A stretch of 64,000 bases of DNA, taken from the NCBI RefSeq assembly GCF_003732265.1, contig NZ_MOBK01000006.1, forward strand, positions 496,001 to 560,000, given 5' to 3'. The stretch comes from Pseudomonas brassicacearum. Its GTDB lineage: Bacteria; Pseudomonadota; Gammaproteobacteria; Pseudomonadales; Pseudomonadaceae. This document shows positions 61,140-64,000 of the stretch, in pieces. The first letter of the stretch is position 1; each line of letters opens with the position of its first letter. The notes under the pieces are model-generated. The model saw only the letters and a list, made by a program, of their open reading frames with translations. It made no database searches and was not told the DNA's origin. The position numbers were made by a program, and so were the translations under genes.

Positions 61140-63062
61140 TTATCGCACAGTGATGACATCCAGGAACAAGTCATTTTTATTGGTTACTTGAAATGATTTT
61201 ATTCTGCCGTCTGGGTCCGTGAAGGTAACGTACGCGCTTTCGAATAACTTGGTGTAAGGCAAGTGCGCATAACCCAAGGTATTACCCGCTTCGTCCCAGT
61301 AAATGACCGCGTTATTTTCTTGTAGTTGGTGAGAGTCGATCAAGAAACTTACATAGGAAGCTGGTTCGGGGAAAGTGAAGCGCACGGTCCCTAGCATGCC
61401 AAGCGTTACCGCTCCAAGTAAAGCTGTGTAATGTTGGCCGGGCTGGAGGTGGGAGTTTGTTAAATATATCGTCCCCCCTAAATGTAAGAGGCTGATTTTG
61501 CTAGGGAGGGTATATGGGACATTCGGCGTAAAATCAACAAGAGGTGAACTGTCGAAGTTCTCGAAAGCGGTAAATGAAGCCCGTTTATCACCAAACATTA
61601 GTTGCAGCAATCCGGAAAACACTTCCACTTCACCCGGGTTGGTTACTGTGCTTTGCACGGTCAAAGGGGTACTGGCGTAGGGGGCGATGTATTTGGCTGG
61701 CACCCCGAAGGTGATGGGTTGTGTTGAGTCGGTAACGATCTGTTGGAAAATGAACAGTGCCTTGATCCCGTCCTGATCGGTGGTTTGCCAGTAAAGTTTG
61801 ACGATCGCGCCTTTTTTCAAAGGCCAGTATTCGGCGACCTGCACCGTGGCCGTTGCGGTGTCGACCGGCAGCTTGTTGTCTACCAGTGGTGCAACAATCG
61901 GCAGACCCAATGGTTGGGACGTGCCAGTGAACGTGGCATCGGCGGGCTTCGAGCGCTGGGTCTTGCCTGCCTTGGTCAATGTGTAGGTGGCCCGCGCTGA
62001 ACCGCCAATCAGGTTGCGCACCCACTCGTTCGATACCGGAAAGTCCACGGATCTGCTCGCAGCGGCCAGCCTTACGCTGAACGTGTGGGTGAGCGGGTCG
62101 CCACCTTTGGTGAGCCCTTCCAGGGTCAGTTCGATCAGATCGCCGATTGCAAAGACACCGGTGACCAGGATCACCATGGCTTCGCCTGCGAGGCCGTCGT
62201 GGTTCACCACATTATCTGGATCGGCCTGTTCAAAAATCGGTGCGGTCAGCAACACCATGCCGGGTTTGAACGTAAGGATGAGCGCATCCGACCAGCCGCT
62301 GGTGTTCTCCACCTTGTCGGACACTTCCCAGCGCACCATCAGGCTGTTAGTGGGCGCCAGCTTGGCGAGCAGTTCCGGGGTTAGCTCAAAGACTACATCG
62401 CCTAATTCGGTGACTGTGCTCTCCAGGAGCAAAGACCCGAAGGCAAGCACCACCACATCACCGATGGACTGATTGAAATACTCCAGCACGGTCACGAACA
62501 TGCCGTCATCGATCACTGTCTGATCGACGACGCTTTCCGAGGCGACAGGCAATTTGAGGCCTTGGTTGAAAGGCTTTCCGCCGTCGGGGTCCGCTTCACC
62601 CGGCGGCGGGTGTTTGTAAAGCAACAGAACGGGCGGCGATTGTTCATTGCCGTTGCCGCTCACGCGCTCCATAGCGAACCAGAATGGCTTGTTCTCGGAT
62701 TGGAGGAACTTGGCTTCCATGACTGTGGTGGGAATATAGAAGGGAATGTTTTTCGCGATACCTTCAGCATCGAAATGCGCTTCTGTGACCGGGAACTCAG
62801 CGACGGGCGCGTTTGTTGTTTCGATGTAAACCCTGATGTAGTCGCCGATGGCCATATTCAGATAGGCGAGGATGTACACCAGCAAGCCGTCACGGTCGCC
62901 GTGCACCATATTGATATTGATCCCCAATGCACCGTCGTTCTGCGGTTTGAAACCAACAGGGTAGGGCGGAGCGACGGCCAGCACACCAATGCCGGGCTCG
63001 GGCGGGAATACAACGACTTGTCCATTGGTCGCGAGGTCAGCGTTGGTCATTGGGCTATTCAT
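61140..63062 (-). CDS. Large protein of unknown function with repeated beta domains
   Basis: The 640-residue protein has no signal peptide or membrane segment. About four units of 130-140 residues recur. Each has a Y-x4-GD-type turn (YLNMAIGDYIRVYIE, YFNQSIGDVVVLAFG, GVFAIGDLIELTLE, YWPLKKGAIVKLYWQ) and a later segment of V-P-type strands, suggesting Ig-like beta sandwiches. The last 150 residues look like a different beta domain (FTAFENFDSSPLVDF...VSFLIDSHQLQENNAVIYWDEAGN). It lies reversed between two copies of a direct repeat and is richer in AT than its neighbours, as if acquired. ATG 63062 follows GGAAGG. No function can be assigned. Confidence 0.82.
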   Translation of the reverse strand: MNSPMTNADLATNGQVVVFPPEPGIGVLAVAPPYPVGFKPQNDGALGININMVHGDRDGLLVYILAYLNMAIGDYIRVYIETTNAPVAEFPVTEAHFDAEGIAKNIPFYIPTTVMEAKFLQSENKPFWFAMERVSGNGNEQSPPVLLLYKHPPPGEADPDGGKPFNQGLKLPVASESVVDQTVIDDGMFVTVLEYFNQSIGDVVVLAFGSLLLESTVTELGDVVFELTPELLAKLAPTNSLMVRWEVSDKVENTSGWSDALILTFKPGMVLLTAPIFEQADPDNVVNHDGLAGEAMVILVTGVFAIGDLIELTLEGLTKGGDPLTHTFSVRLAAASRSVDFPVSNEWVRNLIGGSARATYTLTKAGKTQRSKPADATFTGTSQPLGLPIVAPLVDNKLPVDTATATVQVAEYWPLKKGAIVKLYWQTTDQDGIKALFIFQQIVTDSTQPITFGVPAKYIAPYASTPLTVQSTVTNPGEVEVFSGLLQLMFGDKRASFTAFENFDSSPLVDFTPNVPYTLPSKISLLHLGGTIYLTNSHLQPGQHYTALLGAVTLGMLGTVRFTFPEPASYVSFLIDSHQLQENNAVIYWDEAGNTLGYAHLPYTKLFESAYVTFTDPDGRIKSFQVTNKNDLFLDVITVR

Positions 63063-63150
63063 GAGTACGCACCTTCCATAGAGGCGCCTGGCTGTCTGAA
63101 TGGGCGGCACCGATTGAATGGATTAGATAGTCGGAATAAGTGTTTGCCTA

Positions 63151-63166
63151 CTGTCAGATCTGACAG
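63151..63166. promoter_or_regulatory. Perfect 16-bp palindrome upstream of the 640-residue gene
   Basis: CTGTCAGA and TCTGACAG abut, 89 bases upstream of the ATG at 63062. This is a good position for a repressor or activator site. Confidence 0.5.
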
Positions 63167-63197
63167 GTGAGACCCTGTTTAAGACGAGCGGTCTCGT

Positions 63198-63227
63198 CAC
63201 TATTCATTGAAGGTGGACATTGTGTGA
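63198..63227 (+). pseudogene. Relict of the adhesin 3' end
   Basis: Ten codons read HYSLKVDIV and stop, against DHSLKVDTV and stop at the real adhesin end (59945-59974). The copy is followed by the same terminator, showing that the duplication starts inside the adhesin coding sequence. Confidence 0.75.
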
Positions 63228-63247
63228 CCGGAAGTCTGAAGCGACAA

Positions 63248-63284
63248 AACCCGCCATTCCTGGGTCAGGAATGGCGGGTTTTTG
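63248..63284 (+). terminator. Duplicated copy of the adhesin terminator
   Basis: AACCCGCCATTCCT and AGGAATGGCGGGTT pair perfectly, then a T run. The stem is one pair better than the copy at 59995. Confidence 0.85.
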
Positions 63285-63450
63285 TTGTGTGTGACACCGC
63301 TATCGTCGGAACGCCGCCCGGAGCAAGCTCGCACACAGGGGATTTTTGTCGTTCACATATTTTGTGTTCAACACTAAAACCTGTGGGAGCGAGCTTGCTC
63401 GCGATGAGGCCAGACCAACTCCCACAAAACTCTACTACCAACCCGGTCAT

Positions 63451-63613
63451 TGTGGCGAGGGGGCTTGTCGGAATGCCGCATCACCCCGTTCGGCTGCGCA
63501 GCAGTCGTAATCCAGATAGTTGCGGTTTAACTGACAAACTGCGGTGAATGGTTTTAGGGTCGCTTCGCAACCCAACGGGGCGATGCGGCGTTCCGACAAG
63601 CCCCCTCGCCACA
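63451..63613. repeat. REP pair, type B (copy 2 of duplicated segment)
   Basis: Same element as 60188-60350, offset by 3,263 bases, with no visible difference. A single type A arm (63383-63410) precedes it. Confidence 0.85.
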
Positions 63614-63639
63614 GTCCAGCTCCTGACCATGGAATATGG

Positions 63640-64000
63640 CTAGCCGTGCGGGTCGACGTTGTCGAGCATTCGGTTCACCGCCATTTCTCCCAACATCACG
63701 GAGTTTTGAATGCCCAGCAGTGTGTGGCGCTGTGTGCCGTTCAACTGCCCCGCGAAATCACTCAACATCACACTCGCCGACGCCAACGTTTCACAGGCAT
63801 TCACCAGCAAGGTTTCGTTATCGGTGTCGGGCCCGACGAAGTAGATCGTGCTGGGTTTGCGCGGGGTGTCTTTGGGGATGACCGGTTTGAGGTAGTAATC
63901 GAGGGCGCGGTCGGCGGCGGTGTTGAGTTTTTTGGAATCGTTGGATTCGTAGGGGGAAACGTCGTCGGTGTCGGTTTCTGGCGGGTTGGGTGTGATTTTG
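63640..64000 (-). CDS. DUF6124-family protein (copy 2), truncated by window end
   Basis: The visible frame ends DNVDPHG-type at 63640. It matches copy 1 almost throughout, apart from scattered third-base changes near the stop and a 6-base (two-codon) insertion at about 63969. The start codon should lie just outside the window, about base 64005. Function is unknown as for copy 1. Two near-identical copies within 3.3 kb in the same orientation point to a recent segmental duplication. Confidence 0.85.
   Translation of the reverse strand, partial: KITPNPPETDTDDVSPYESNDSKKLNTAADRALDYYLKPVIPKDTPRKPSTIYFVGPDTDNETLLVNACETLASASVMLSDFAGQLNGTQRHTLLGIQNSVMLGEMAVNRMLDNVDPHG

Noticed and set aside
59945..64000. 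The flanking direct repeats as ends of an insertion sequence or transposon
   Set aside because: There is no transposase or integrase between them, and the repeats contain ordinary genes and REP elements, so duplication is the simpler reading.

Overview
The window looks like chromosome of a fluorescent Pseudomonas (P. fluorescens complex). The GC content is high. REP/REPIN palindromes of the GGGAGCGRGCYTGCTCGCGA type sit between many genes. Many genes are recognisable Pseudomonas families (aceK, hrpA, gbuA/gbuR, a PA1414-type mini-protein, DUF6124, a Lap/Map-type adhesin). No tRNA, rRNA, CRISPR array, integrase or transposase was seen.

Layout. 1-5.3 kb: a sugar-acid catabolic operon (end of an amidohydrolase, PdxA2, enolase-superfamily dehydratase, AraD1-type dehydratase, ketoglutarate semialdehyde dehydrogenase) that would take a pentonate-like acid to 2-oxoglutarate. 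5.4-18.4 kb: housekeeping and envelope genes (EamA transporter, aceK, hrpA, KAS III-like enzyme, ECF sigma factor with a small zinc-finger partner, porin, FemAB-like acyltransferase, aquaporin). 18.7-38.9 kb: mixed metabolic, transport and regulatory genes (ABC exporter, ppiA, azoR, three LysR regulators, two more EamA transporters, MscS channel, DEAD-box helicase, lipoproteins, porin-like TorF protein, CvfB, MFS). 38.9-44.9 kb: a block resembling the P. aeruginosa PA1414-PA1422 region: mini-protein, degenerate acyl-carrier-like protein, metallo-hydrolase, sodium:solute symporter, guanidinobutyrase gbuA and its LysR regulator, then the tRNA modification enzyme tapT.

45-60 kb is the most striking part. 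A type I secretion system (HlyD-like adaptor, ABC transporter, TolC-like channel) is transcribed away from a 3,138-residue adhesin. The adhesin has a LapA-type N-terminal retention module, a TAAG site of the kind cut by LapG, five-plus 250-residue repeats that are nearly identical at DNA level with an exact 750-bp period, a von Willebrand A domain, RTX nonapeptides and a type I secretion C-terminus. No lapD or lapG gene is beside it, so it fits the second, Map-type, adhesin locus better than the Lap locus itself.

60-64 kb: the last codons of the adhesin, its terminator, REP elements and a DUF6124 gene are duplicated as a direct repeat. The repeat flanks a reverse-oriented gene for a 640-residue multi-domain beta-rich protein of unknown function. 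This duplication, together with two perfect palindromes in the same stretch, is the best candidate for something undescribed here.
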